Source of the DNA: Deuterostichococcus epilithicus
Lineage: Eukaryota > Chlorophyta > Trebouxiophyceae > Prasiolales > Stichococcaceae
DNA: 64,000 nucleotides
Direction of reading: 5' to 3'
Assembly: GCA_033439295.1 (NCBI GenBank)
Contig: JAVTLE010000013.1
Coordinates: 2,542,001-2,606,000 of the forward strand
In this document: positions 11,812 through 22,753 of the stretch, one piece after another
How positions within the stretch are numbered: the stretch's first letter is position 1
Layout: every line of letters begins with the position of its first letter
Notes under the pieces: model-generated
What the model saw: only the letters and a program-made list of their open reading frames with translations
What the model was told of the DNA's origin: nothing
Database searches by the model: none
Translations under genes and position numbers: made by a program

Positions 11812-14800
11812 GGACAATTGGTCGCCTGAAGGCGGGCTGCCAGAAACCCTGCGGCCATCAGTACTTCTGTCAGTACCCCAGCATCGAGGAGGACAGCAAT
11901 GTGCACATGTCCTGTAGCAAGCATCCGATGGCTGTCAGCCCCGCGTCAGTGGACCTGAACAAGGTCGGCCTGCCTGCCTGCCCGGCACGGCTACATGGAG
12001 TGCGGTTCGCAGACATTGTCTGCAGGGTTCTTCGGGCGCAGCTTCAGCAGAATCACTGACTGTTGGTGCCGCTGCACAGGTGGAGGCGGACATTCTCGCC
12101 TGCGAGCAATTCCTCCAGGCCAGGCGCAAGTCCGGCACGCCGCCGCCAAGTGCGACCCCCTCGTCACCCTTCAGTTGGTATACGCTTTTTCGGATACGTC
12201 CTGCTTCCATAGCTGTTGTGGCCTTTCAACCTCACGCTGCGGGTTGCCCGTGCAGGGAGGCTGCTGCGGCGCAGGCAGACGGTCCCACTGGCGCAGCCTG
12301 CCGGCGACGCCGGCTTCGCTGCGGCACTGCAGGCGGCAGCGGACGTGCGCCACGTCCAGCGGTGCAGCATTGGCACTCGGCGCGCAGGTGACGCCGCCTG
12401 CCACAGCACGGCTTCTGAGGCGCCGCTGCATGATGTCACGGCAGCAGGCGGAGGCGCTGCGTCCCAGCCGCAAGTGCCAGAGCCAGGGCGGGAAGCGTCT
12501 GCCCATGGCAGTGCAACGCAGCAATCGCTCGACCCGACGATCCCGCTGCTGGCGCACATCGTGCTGAACACGCCCGGCAGCCGCTGCGAGCGGCGTCCGC
12601 CGCCGCTGCCGCTGCAGCGGCCGCAGCCGCTGCCAGCACGTTCGTCGGCAGTGGCGGCTGGCATGGCGGAACCTGGTAGCGATCGTGTAGCACACATGAT
12701 GAGGCGGCGGCCGCCAGATCCCACCGACTCGCCATCTCTGGTCTGCCCGCCGCAGCCAGTGAGTCCGCTAGGCGGCTGGCGCCAGGCGCCAGCTGATGAT
12801 GATCGGGCTGCAGCGCCGCAGCAGCCGGCCGCAGCATGTGCCACTGCAGCAGCAGCGCCGGCGGCAGCGGTGGCGCAGCCAGAGGGGGCGGGCATATCGC
12901 CGCCGGCGTCGCCTGTGCTCTATCAGGCGCAGATACACACAGCAGCTGCACCTGCAGGGCGCCTGGCATCAGATATCTGGGGCTCTGGAACGACGGACTC
13001 AATGTCAGCTGCGCGGCAGGCGGACCAGACCCGCTGGCAACAGCGAGGGGCGCAGCAGCAGCTCGATGCAGCAGCGAGCCCAGCCGCCCTGGCGCCCGGC
13101 GGTATGGCAGCGACTGCGAGCTCACAGGCGCTGGCGTCTGTCGAGCAAATTCGAGCCCCAGCTGGGCGTGCAGCGCCAGCGGACAGGTCCCCAGCTGCAG
13201 CTGTGTTGGCGGCTACAACCGCTTTTGAAGCAAATGCAGGCGAGCAGGCAGCAGGCGCCGAGTCGCCATCCGACGAATTCATCAGCCCGCAGGACCGGCA
13301 GACGATGCTGAGGCAGCTGCTCGCGGAGCGGCGGCAGAGGCGGCAGCGGCAGCAGGAAGCGGCGATCGGCGGCCGAGCAGGCAGCGGCGCAGCGCCAGGC
13401 CGCAGCCCTGCACAATCAACAGCAGCAGCAGCAGGAGCCACCCAGAGCAGCCTGGCCGTCGAGGATGGAGGCCAGGAGGCGGCAGGCGCGGCCACGGACA
13501 TGGCGCGGCTGGGCTCGCACTCAGGCTTGTCGAGCACGCCGCCAGGCCTTGCTGCCCCTGACATGCAGCAGCAGCACGGCGGTGCCGATGGGGAAGCAGC
13601 CAGCCCGGCGCAGGCGCGCACGAGCCCGCCCGAGGGTCTGGCCGAGGCTGGGGCTGCTGCGCAGTCGCCGGCGTCCTCGTTAGAGCCTGCCACGCCGCAG
13701 AGCGCTTCACCGTCCAGGGAGGCGCCAGGTGGCAGTCCACTCGCTCTGCACTGCGTTCACGTATCTCGCCTCGTTCATCGTGCTGTGTAGGCCAGCATCA
13801 TCGACAATTCCATCCTGTGCCAGACCTACCTGCTGAAGCAAGACAATGTACGACGCCGATCTCCCATATGCACCAGTCTGGTCGCCAGGGTGCCCCCAAA
13901 ATAAATGCAAAAAGCCATCCTGCATGAGCCTATGCAGGCACAGACTGGCAGGCGGATGAAGCGCGGCTGGTGGCGCTGGCCGCTGCGCTCGGGCAGCGGA
14001 GGGCCGGCGACCCTCCCGGTGCCTTCGAGATCGACACTTCGCTGCTGTACAGGTGTCCTGAGTTGTATCTCGTCTGCAGGATGTACCCAGGATGCAGAGT
14101 ATGTGTTCGCCGCTGTTGCATGCAGCAGTTGCTGAGCAGTGGGGCAATCTGCGTATGCATATACATTATTGGATCACAGCTATGATTGCCTGGCTGAAAG
14201 GTGCCCATTGATGGCCGCTGTTCACAGCTCGCACATTCTGAGGCTTCATCAGAGTAATCCGATGATCTATATGCGTGCAGTCCGCAATCTTCGGGCGCCA
14301 CCCTGTCGGTGGCGGGCTCGGACGACGGCTGCAGCGACAGCGGGGCTGGGGACGAAGCAGTCCCGCATGCGTCTGCCGGCCCCAGCGAGGCGGACCAGTC
14401 TCTGGGCGGCGCACGGGAGCCTGCCAGCTGTGCGAAGCAGTGCGTGCGTCCTGGCGCGGCTGTTGCCAGCGCCGGCGACAGCAGCAGCGGCGCCAGCAGT
14501 CCCGCGAGCAGCGCTGCCGGCTCTGGGGTTGCCGACAGGACGCCAGGATCTCCTGCGGCGGCAACTCCGCGTGGCGGCGGCAACTCCCGGTCCGGCACCG
14601 CTGGGGCAGGGCTGCACGACAGCCTCGCCAGCCTGCCCGGCAGCGGGCAGCTCCCAGCAGCGAAAGGGCCGCAGCCGGCCAGCGGCGGCGCTGCCAGGCA
14701 GCTGCGGTCCCAGAAGCTGGCCAGGCTCAAGTGAGGCCCTTTTTATCAAGCTGGCTGATTCAATGAGAAATTGGCTGGAAGGTTCCCTTCTAATGGATGG

Positions 14801-17800
14801 ACGGAAGGCCAGCTCCAATGCTGCGGCCTGGGTCTGGTCTTACACAGGAAAGACACATTGGCGAACTGGTGTCAGCACACTGCAGCAGCAGTGTCACACA
14901 GCCAGTCAGGATTGCAATGCCGAGGAGCGACTCTCTCAGATGCAGGTCAAGCGTGCGGCCTGCGCTGCCGCCCGTGGCGCAGGCAGCCTCGCCAGCGACA
15001 GCCGGCAACCCTCCGAGACGCTCTGCCTCCGGCATGCCATCAGCGGCAGCAGGCAGCGATGCCGCAGCAGGCCGCGCAGCGTCTGCTGCGGCAGCAGCCC
15101 GCGGAGGCCGCAGAAAGCCGGCGGCGGCGGCGAGCAGCGGCGGCGGCGGCGCGAGGCTGCTGCAGCTGGCGGCGCCGCCGGTGGACCGTTGGGCACGGTG
15201 CGAGGCGCAGCGCCAGCAGCAGGAGGCGGCAGCCATGCGGCAGTGCTCCTTCCGCCCAAAGACCGCCAGGCATACAGGTTGGCTTTACTGGCGTTTGGGG
15301 AAGCCNTNACCCCCCACCCCCCCCCCACCCCCCTTTTCTGTGCGAGCGGGCGGGTTGCAGGGGGCTGATTGCATCCTACTACCGAAAATTGCTGGAGGCC
15401 TTGTGTTGCTCGACCATGCCAGTGTTTCTGCTTGGGTCCTGCGGCACAAGGAGACGGCAGTCTCGACGACGAGACAGCAGTAGGTTGCCCCGTTTCACCA
15501 GTGTGCAGCTCTGCTGATGTGGCAGCAGAGGCTTCTGGGACCTGGCTGCCCAGGCGTGTCAGGGAAGCCGCTGAGGCAGGTCCACTGTACGCCAAACGCT
15601 GCAGCAGGCACTTCAGCCATCTTGCCATCGTGCACAGGGGCGCGGCTCAGCGATGCCGGCGCAGCGCCGTCCGGCGAGAGGCTGCACAGCGCCGCTGCGG
15701 CGAAGGCGGCGCACATCGCACGGCTGCGCGCCGACGTCGAGGCTGCAGAGCTGGCGGGCTGCACCTTCGCCCCCCAGCTGGCCACAGCAGGCAGGACACC
15801 ACGGAAATGCACCTCCGTCAAGCTGTCAGTTTCTCAGCGCAAAGGCAGCAGCATAGCGCACCGTGCACTGCAGCGGATCTTGCGACCTCACACCCTCGCC
15901 TTCGCTGTTAGCAGACCCTTGCTGCTCACTGCAGACTGTGAGCTCTGCAATCAACGGGCAGCCAACCCTGTGTTGTGGCTGTGGGTGCAGGTCGCAGGGC
16001 GAACGGCGGTGCCACCGCGCCGCCGCCCCCGCACAGGCCGCTGCATGAGCGGCTGGCGGACGTCACCAAGCAGCGGCAGGAGAAGCTGCTGGCGGCTCGG
16101 GAGGTGCGCAGCTGCCTGATTTTCACTGTTTGCAGAGCTCCTCGTATGCTCTGTCGGTGCAGGCGATGCGCCCGGCCCACCGCAGCCTCCTCAGCTGGCG
16201 TATTATGAGTATTTGCCGAGGCCATGACTGGAGCAAGTTGTGCACTGTCAGAAATGACGTAGACATTTGCCTGTGCTGCAATACCCTGCTGCGCCTCTGC
16301 GAGTTGAGAGGCGACTGGCAATTGCTGCCGGCCACTTGTCGAGCAACGTAACACAGCACCTCTCTCCAACCTCTCCTCCCTCCTACTGCTGCAGGCGGAG
16401 GCCAAGCGGCAAGCGGCACTCGCCGCGCCGCCAGCCATCAACCCTAGGTCGGCAGAGCTGGCGGCTGCGGCGGCGGCGCGGCCGCAAGGACCGCAGCAGC
16501 AGCGGCCAAAGAGTAAGCCGTCTGTGCTGTTTGGGAGCCAGCATGGCCTTTGCAAGATCTTGTTCTGAGATTCCTCCTGTGCTGGCCACTTCCTCCGCAT
16601 TGGTCTGCCGCCACCACTAGCAAGCTCATAGAACAGGCTTGGACCCACTCCTCTGTGTTCCCCTTGGGATCTGGCTGTCACAGAACCCACCACCATGTTG
16701 TCTTCGCGAGTCAGCGCACAGTAGTCACCTGCACCCTGGCTGGTGCTCAGGCGCTGCCAGCGGCACAGCAGAGTGCACCTTCCGTCCGGCCATCAACCCG
16801 CGCAGCGAGCGGCTGCTGGAGGACGCGACCAACCTGCCGGCCGACTTCCGGGCGCGGCAGGCGCACTTCGACGCGGCACGCAAGGTCAAGCTGGACCGCC
16901 TGGCGGCAGAGAAGGTCGGCATGCAGACAGTCTGCAACACTGTCGTGTCTCTTCATCTCCGTGCCTATCCACTCGCCACTCAGGGCCAGCTACATGGCCC
17001 TTGCAAGACAAGGCGCTGCACGGGCTGGCTGCAATGTCGTGCCACACCCGAGCTGCCTTGCTGCCTGCAGGTGGGCTGTGCCGCATTCACTTTGGGAGGC
17101 CTGACACGTCAAGGTGTGCCCTTGCAGGAGGCGCAGGCGGGGACGTTCAGCCCGGACACAGGGAACGCGGCGCAGGTGCTGGCTCGCAGCGCGGCTGTGG
17201 AGCGCCTCTGGGAGACGCCTTCGCAGCGCACCCACCGTCTCGCGGTGCAGGTGATTGCTTTCCATTTCTATTATTGTTTTACAATTCAAGCATTATAAAA
17301 GGTGAGGTTGATGATCTTCACCTTGTCCTTCAGGGAGTCTGGCACCAGCTTGCTTGAGGTAGGCCTCTGCTGCTTATTCCGGTCGTCGGGGCTGGATGCT
17401 GCGGGTGTGCAGCTCGGCAGGGGAGTAGAATGCACGTAGCATGCATTGCCCCGCTCGTAAGACGGCGCTGATACTGGCCCGCTCGTTAGACGACAGCATG
17501 CGGCTCTCAGTGTATCACACGACAGGGCAGAGTGGACGCCCATTGCTAAACAGCCTGACGAAACCCCTGCGGCTGTCGCAGGATGCGGCGGATGTGCAGC
17601 AGGCGAGGGAGGGCGCGCAAGCACAGTACTACCGACAGTTCAGCTTTCGGCCTGCGATCAACCCCCGCTCCCAGCAACTGGCGCAGGTGTGTGGGCGACC
17701 CTCACCAGGCCGCAGCTACAACCAGCACATCATGTCTCAGCCTGTGGCAAAGCAAGCATGCGGCGCAGCAAGCATGCTTCTGAGCCTTGCAATTGCAACT

Positions 17801-19438
17801 CATCGATCTGCCCGGATATGGGGCAGTGAATGCATTTTATTGGATGAGCGTCCAGTTGAAAGCAGAGGAACGAGGGAGCATGCTCTATGCCTGAACAGCA
17901 GCTTGCGACCCTTGTACGGAGCTTGCACTGTCAGCTGCACGCATCCCTGGCTTGCAGCTCATCCAAGCCCTTAAATCACCGTGTGCAGGCTCACGACCTG
18001 GAGGCGCTGGTGAGCGACCCGAAGCGCGCGCAGACGCGGGCGGCGGCGCAGTCGGCGGCGGAAACGACCTTCCAGCAGCGCCACACCTTCCGCCCCGACA
18101 CCTCGGCCAGCCGCGCGGTGGAGCGCGGCTGCGCCGGCGCCATCGTGCCGTTTGCGCCCGCCGCCACGGCGGACCGGCTGGCCGAGGCCAAGGTCAACCG
18201 GCGCGCCCGCCTCCTGGTGGGTGATTTTGAGTCCAGTGCTGCTGCTGCTGGTACTTACGCCGCTGCTGCTGCTGCCGCCGCTGCCGCTGCTGCTGCCGCC
18301 GCCGCCGCTGCTGCTGCTGCCGCTGCCGCCGCTGCTGCTGCTGCTGCTTCGTTGACAACCGTCAGATGCTGATGATACTGAGTGTTCTTAGAGGCGGAGG
18401 AGTGTACATCAGATTGCACATTGGGGTGGAATGGCTCTCAGACCTCTTACGCAATGCAGAAGCTGTGCTATGAACGTGCCCGAGTACAAATTCATATCGG
18501 GCGCTTGGATCTGCGTTGCAACAGGCAGACGCGGCGGCGAGGGAGGCAGCAGAGCTGCAGGAGTGCACCTTCCGGCCGGAGGTGGCGCCGCTGCCGCTGC
18601 CGTCGCCGGGCGCAGACGGCGAGCCGGGCAGGTTGCCGCGGCCAGTGGTCGTGCGCGGCCTCAACGCCTTCCTGGAGCGGAAGGTCGGCTGAACGATTGC
18701 TCTTCATGCTTGATTCAATGGGCTGCAATGCCGGCTCAGACCCGAGAACACTGGGAGGTCTTCATGGTGCTGAAGGCCGCTGTGCAAGCTCGACCCACGA
18801 GGGCGCACGTGCAGCAGCGTGCTCCAGAGGAGCCGACCTCGGGTCGCTCAGAGTTTTGCTTCTTTTGCAGGATGCGGCAAGGCGGCAGGCGGAGGAGCAG
18901 GCGGCGCTGGAGGCCAAAGTGTTTCACACGCGGCCGCGGCTGCCGCCGCAGCACACCACCGTGCCGCAGCCCTTCAGCCTGTCCAGCGCCGAGGTGCAGG
19001 TGCGTGCCGGTGTCCTGGCGGCGCCTTTCCCTCTGGCTGCTTCGATCCTGAATGACATGTCCTGGAGCACGACTTCCACCCTACGCGATGCCCGGGGCCC
19101 CGGCGCACGTGGCCATGAACTGTGGCAGGGATTTTGTGTGCAATTCCAGCGCTGCGCGGAAGCGGCTCCATGAGAAGTGTCACTATGGCAGACCTGAATT
19201 GCCACGCCGCGCCGTGAGGAGACAGGTGAACGTTCGCTGTTTGATGAAATATAGCTGCTGCTCATTCTGCACAATTTTTCACCGGCCTGCAGGAGCGCAG
19301 CCGCATGCGGCAGGCGCAGCTTGCAGGCACGGTGGCGCTCGAGCAGGCCATGTCGTGCCCCTTCCGCCCAAATGCATCCACGGAATTGGGGGTCATCGAG
19401 GCGCTGCTGACGCAGGACGACTCCTGGCTGTCGGACTG
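11812..19438 (+). CDS. Large Ala/Gln/Pro-rich protein with C-terminal array of C-[ST]-F-x-P motifs
   Basis: Function is unknown. The first exon with some support encodes HQYFCQYPSIEEDSN; an in-frame 62-nt intron (11964-12025) leads to AEADILACEQFLQ-type sequence. A long exon (about 12250-13735) is low-complexity Ala/Gln/Pro/Ser. A short exon near 13930-14045 reads DWQADEARLVALAAALGQRR. The stop at 14732 is removed by a phase-matched intron (14731-14945) that joins the two halves. From 15240 to 19438 helical, Arg/Ala/Gln-rich linkers alternate with motifs CSFRP (15243), CTFAP (15756), PPAINPRSAEL (16424), CTFRPAINPRSERLLED (16772), FSFRPAINPRSQQLAQ (17641), HTFRP (18082), CTFRPE (18557), PRLPPQ..VPQPFSL (18940) and CPFRPN (19358). 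Such FxP repeats on helical linkers recur in protist and flagellar/cytoskeletal proteins (recollection, not a search). The 5' end is uncertain, and two ambiguous bases lie in an intron. Confidence 0.6.
14731..14945 (+). other. Intron that fuses two apparent genes
   Basis: The donor GTGAGG begins at 14731 inside ...CTC AA, and the acceptor ...CTCAGATGCAG ends at 14945. Splicing gives CTC AAG TCA AGC (L-K-S-S) and continues in the long open frame that contains the first CSFRP motif. Without splicing the frame stops at 14732-14734. Confidence 0.65.
15303..15340. other. Ambiguous bases in a C-rich tract
   Basis: Bases 15306 and 15308 are 'n', next to a run of cytosines interrupted by A. This is probably a sequencing or assembly weak point. 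It lies in the intron after the CSFRPKTAR exon, so the coding call is little affected. Confidence 0.8.
18238..18348 (+). repeat. (GCT/GCC)n trinucleotide repeat, intronic
   Basis: This is a nearly uninterrupted run of GCT and GCC triplets about 110 nt long. It starts 21 nt after a donor (GTGGGT at 18217) and ends well before the acceptor at 18524. It would read as poly-alanine in one frame, but the splice sites on both sides place it in an intron. Confidence 0.75.
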
Positions 19439-19451
19439 ACATTACTCAATC

Positions 19452-19456
19452 TGTAA
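19452..19456 (+). terminator. TGTAA motif just after the repeat-protein stop
   Basis: TGTAA starts 14 nt after the stop that follows ...LTQDDSWLSD. It is close for a poly(A) signal, but chlorophyte-like. Confidence 0.35.
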
Positions 19457-19459
19457 GTC

Positions 19460-20218
19460 AGTGCAACTTGAGCGTGTCGTCACAGCATCGTGCTCGCCAT
19501 CTGGTGGTGCATATGAGAAGAATTCTGCAGAGGAAAATGATGCATGGTGACGGCGGCAGCAGGCGTCAGCCTTTGTGTCCCTATTGCTCTGTACCAGACT
19601 GTCCGCGACTTATTATAGGAGTAGTCCGAACACGGAATCAGCAATCGTCATACCCCAATAATAACGTATCGACTTGGCGACCGAAAAGAAGATCACAACG
19701 TGCAGCATTAGAGATCCGGTAGTTGCAATCACTCCAATCAATTTGGCGCAGTAGTGCATCTAGCAGGGAGTTGGGAACTTGTTTTGCGGATCCAAGCAAA
19801 GTGGTCGGTGATTGTTCAGCGTGTTCAAGGGGGGTTTTCTCGTCAGTGTAGTAAAATTGTGCTCCTGATGCGGAAATGTAGTTTATCCTGCTGTCTAGTC
19901 CACCTCGAGGAGCTCCGCAGCATGCGGCGAGTGCGTAGGCGCCACGACGCCGCCGTAAATGAGGTAGAAAGCGGATACTGCAATGTGCAGGATTCTTGTT
20001 CGGTTAGGAAACGCCAAGTTTGACGTGTGTTCGTTGTTGCAACTCCGTCATCGTTCCGTGTGGAGCTCGGCCTGCGGATATTTTGCTGCCGTCTCTGCTG
20101 CTGGCTGCTCTACAGATGTGCGTGTACACTGTGGCACCTTTCCTTCAGTGCTTGAGTTGTAGCGGCACTGGGACAGCACCAGTCATCTCAACGCTCCAGC
20201 CGAGCCGCAGTCTGTAAC
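19460..20218. other. Spacer between the long repeat gene and its small satellite
   Basis: Base composition is less GC-rich than in neighbouring exons. No recognisable protein segment was found, apart from a short plus-strand MRRVRRRHDAAVNE frame near 19921 that has no clear splice partners. The stretch includes the likely 3' UTR of the upstream gene and the promoter of the next. Confidence 0.3.
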
Positions 20219-20938
20219 ATGATGTTGTTTCTCAATGCCGCATTCGTGGCCGCGAGGAACCTGCTGCAGCGGCGCACGATGCGGAGCAGCAAAGCAAGGC
20301 TGCAAGCAACTGCTGCTCGAGCCAGGTTGCAGGTTCGTTGCGTGCTGCACACCTAAATTCACTATGTCATCACCTCGCTTGCTGGGCGTCCTGTGAACAC
20401 CGCAAAATCATTATGAACACATATGTCGAGAGCTGCTCGCACAGGGCGAGCAGCAGCGCCTCCGTGCAGGCTTCGCCAAGCAGCAGCAGGAGAGGCGACT
20501 ACTGACAGCTCGGCAGGAGCGCTGCTGGCTGTGCTCCTCGGCAGGCATGATTGAACGCTGAGGATCCAGTTCTTATATGCGAACACAGATCGTGCAACAG
20601 TCCGGAATGCTGCTGGCTGTGTGAACAAGTCTTTGGTGTCTCTCGCCACATGAAGAGGTTCTGACTGAGTGGGAGCGTCTGTGGACTGTGAGCAAACCGT
20701 AAAAGGGCGGTTGTGTACGTACCCGTTGCATCCTTGTTGCGTACATCAACAGGCGAAGGCAGCGGCAGATTCGGTGGCGCCTCTGCATCAGTGCACCTTT
20801 CGGACACATAGAGGTGGCGCCACTGCCGCTGCCGGCAGCCAGGCACAGCAAGGCAATGCCAATGATCAGGTACGGCCTCAAAATCCCCTGAAGCGCAAGA
20901 AACTAGCCCTCCAACCTGCCCCAACATTGATAATCTGA
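20219..20938 (+). CDS. Small satellite gene with one C-T-F motif (partial paralogue of upstream gene)
   Basis: The first exon starts at tandem ATGs (20219) and reads MMLFLNAAFVAARNLLQRR, ending TTGCAG before a GT. A phase-matched acceptor at about 20432 opens EQQRLRAGFAKQQQERRLLT, a Gln/Arg-rich helix like the linkers of the upstream protein. A later exon reads AKAAADSVAPLHQCTFRTHR, a degenerate copy of the C-[ST]-F-x-P motif with Pro replaced by Thr. It runs into a Lys-rich tail and a stop at 20936-20938. TGTAA follows immediately at 20941. The middle splice junction could not be made phase-consistent, so it may be a decaying duplicate rather than a working gene. Confidence 0.42.
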
Positions 20939-20940
20939 AT

Positions 20941-20945
20941 TGTAA
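20941..20945 (+). terminator. TGTAA motif after the small satellite gene
   Basis: The motif starts two bases after the stop codon at 20938, which supports a transcript end on the plus strand here. Confidence 0.35.
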
Positions 20946-21017
20946 CGCAGCTTGGGCGGTCTGAACACTAAGGAGGTATTGGGCTGCCGAAGTCCAATTT
21001 AAAGCATTCAATTCGCT

Positions 21018-22120
21018 TCACCGACAGCAGGCAAGAACAGCCTGGAGGGAGGCGTCTGTTTCAACCCACAGGCTCGCTCCCTCCTTTTTATGCTGCTCGA
21101 TCTTTTGCAGTTGGCTGTCGGTGATGGGCTGGTCCGTCGACAACATGGCCTCGCGACACATTCTGCATGTGTTATTGCGTGTGTGGCTGATGCTGAGGCG
21201 GCTGCAGTTGAAGCACCACGCGTCATCATTACAGCCCAGCTGGCAGCCCAGTTTGCCGATCACTCTGCTGCGAATCCTGATGATGTCGATGAGGCAGGTC
21301 GGGGGCAGCGACTCCATCCAGTCTGTAGCCAGCTTCCCAGCCTTCTCTCTGCGAACCAATTGCTGCGCGTCAATCACAGCCTTGCAGAAGCGTCATGCTT
21401 GCGAGATGCGAGTTATGATGTCTGTCCCAAGACGCAACTTAATGCATGCTAGGCTCAAGGAGCACCTTTTGGAGATGATGAGCTGCAGGTTCTCGGCGGT
21501 GTACGTCTTGCAGCGTGTCAGGAAAGCGTCGCGATGGTATGTGCTCGCAGTGTTGATCCAGTCTGGCAGCGATGCGGTGTCCAGTTTCACCCCGTACAGG
21601 TAGGCTTCACAACTCTCGGTCAGGCGCAGCACGTTGTACTTGCCAGAGAGAGCCAGGCACTGGTTGATATTTACAGCATCAATGTCGTATTTGCCCTGAG
21701 CACGGACGAAGTCCAGCAGGCAGCCGAAGTCTGCGCCGCACTCTGACACAGTGATGCTGCACGGCTCTGCGTTCAGGTCCTTGAACACGTTCCTGCAGGA
21801 AACATGTGGGACATGAGAGACTGCTGGAAGCCTAAATGGATCTGTTTACAGCTGGCCGAATCACGACATCAGATTCGCTTTGCTTTGCACGACATCACAT
21901 CCCAGGCTCAGCTGGTCTGCGTGAGGTTCAGAGCGGTTGATGCAGACATCGAGATCGACTGATAACGCACCCAAAGACTTCAGACGACAAAGCCAGAAGC
22001 CAGGAGTGCTTTGGACGTTGCCAGCTTCGTGCTGTCTGAAGTGATGATGACCAGATCTGCCAGATTTCCAAGCCTGGAGAAGCCTTTTACGGCCTCTTCG
22101 CACTTACGCTTGCCTATCAT
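21018..22120 (-). CDS. BTB/POZ-domain protein
   Basis: BTB/POZ domains mediate protein-protein contacts and often recruit substrates to Cullin-3 ubiquitin ligases. The first exon starts at ATG 22120 and encodes LADLVIITSDSTKLATSKAL, the BTB opening 'aDv.l...g..f.aHkavL'. The second exon (about 21806 down) reads VFKDLNAEPCSITVSECGAD, then LLDFVRAQGKYDID, then ALSGKYNVLRLTESCEAYLY, the typical BTB helices. A C-terminal part (21377-21018) reads LATDWMESLPPTCLIDIIRI and carries a CxxC-like cluster (CFNC, CRMC) before the stop. Two junctions, after ALLASGF and near 21440, do not splice cleanly by eye: a stop follows GFVV directly. This may mean atypical splice sites or a damaged copy. No substrate domain (MATH, NPH3 or Kelch) was recognised. 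Confidence 0.7.
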
Positions 22121-22753
22121 TGTGATCTGCTGACGAACCTTATGCACGGCCAGTCGAGACGCTGCGATGCCAGCCTGATCAGGACATGGAACTGTAAAGA
22201 AAATTGTATCCTTGGACTGGCCCGAATTAGCAGAGATACAGTGTCAGCACGGAAACCGAGGATTTGGGTTCGTACGAGCCACCGCCGTAACTTCCGCCCA
22301 TTTACAGACCAATCTAGCTAGGTCACCTACATCTACCACAACGGAGACTCAACTTGAATGCAAAACCCACCATCCGGTGGTGCAAGATATAGGTCACTAG
22401 CCTCTTGTTCACTGGTACTAAGAGTCGTTCGACGTGCTGTCCAGTAATCCTCGCCTCCGCACACCAACCGAAAAATCATGCATACCACCAAAACTCTCTT
22501 ACCGCACGGGTAGCACACGAGCGTGCCCCTGATTATATTGGGCTCCAGATGACCTGCTGCTGCGACAGTCAACCTCCGGCTGCAGAGTAGTTGGCGAGAG
22601 CTTGCACCTGTTGGAGCTGGACACATTATCCATGCACCGACAGCAGTAGCAAATTTCCGAATCGATCGGTTCGCAGGGACAGTATCGACAGTGCTTACAG
22701 GGAATGCGCTACAAACGAAAGCAGCATCCATCTAGTTCAAGTTGACGTTCCCG
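22121..22753. other. Spacer between BTB gene and lipase A
   Basis: The BTB start and the lipase A 3' end face each other here. A minus-strand open frame (22333-22731) shows no family similarity that I recognise. It could hold an extra 3' exon of lipase A if the GTGAGG after PAEV is used as a donor. Nothing else is supported. Confidence 0.3.
22695..22699 (-). terminator. TGTAA motif (minus strand) after lipase A
   Basis: TTACA on the plus strand, TGTAA on the minus strand, lies 55 nt downstream of the lipase A stop codon. Confidence 0.4.

Noticed and set aside
12164-12895. Minus-strand Ala/Ser/Gly-rich ORFs opposite the long exon
   Set aside because: They mirror a low-complexity GC-rich exon; no splice or family support on the minus strand.
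14139-15368. 409-residue plus-strand ORF across 14.1-15.4 kb
   Set aside because: It is Ala/Arg/Ser-rich shadow coding in an alternative frame of the long repeat gene; the motif-bearing frame with splice sites explains the region.
18232-18350. Poly-alanine domain in the repeat protein
   Set aside because: The triplet tract follows a good donor and precedes a good acceptor that keep the flanking motifs in frame, so it is intronic.
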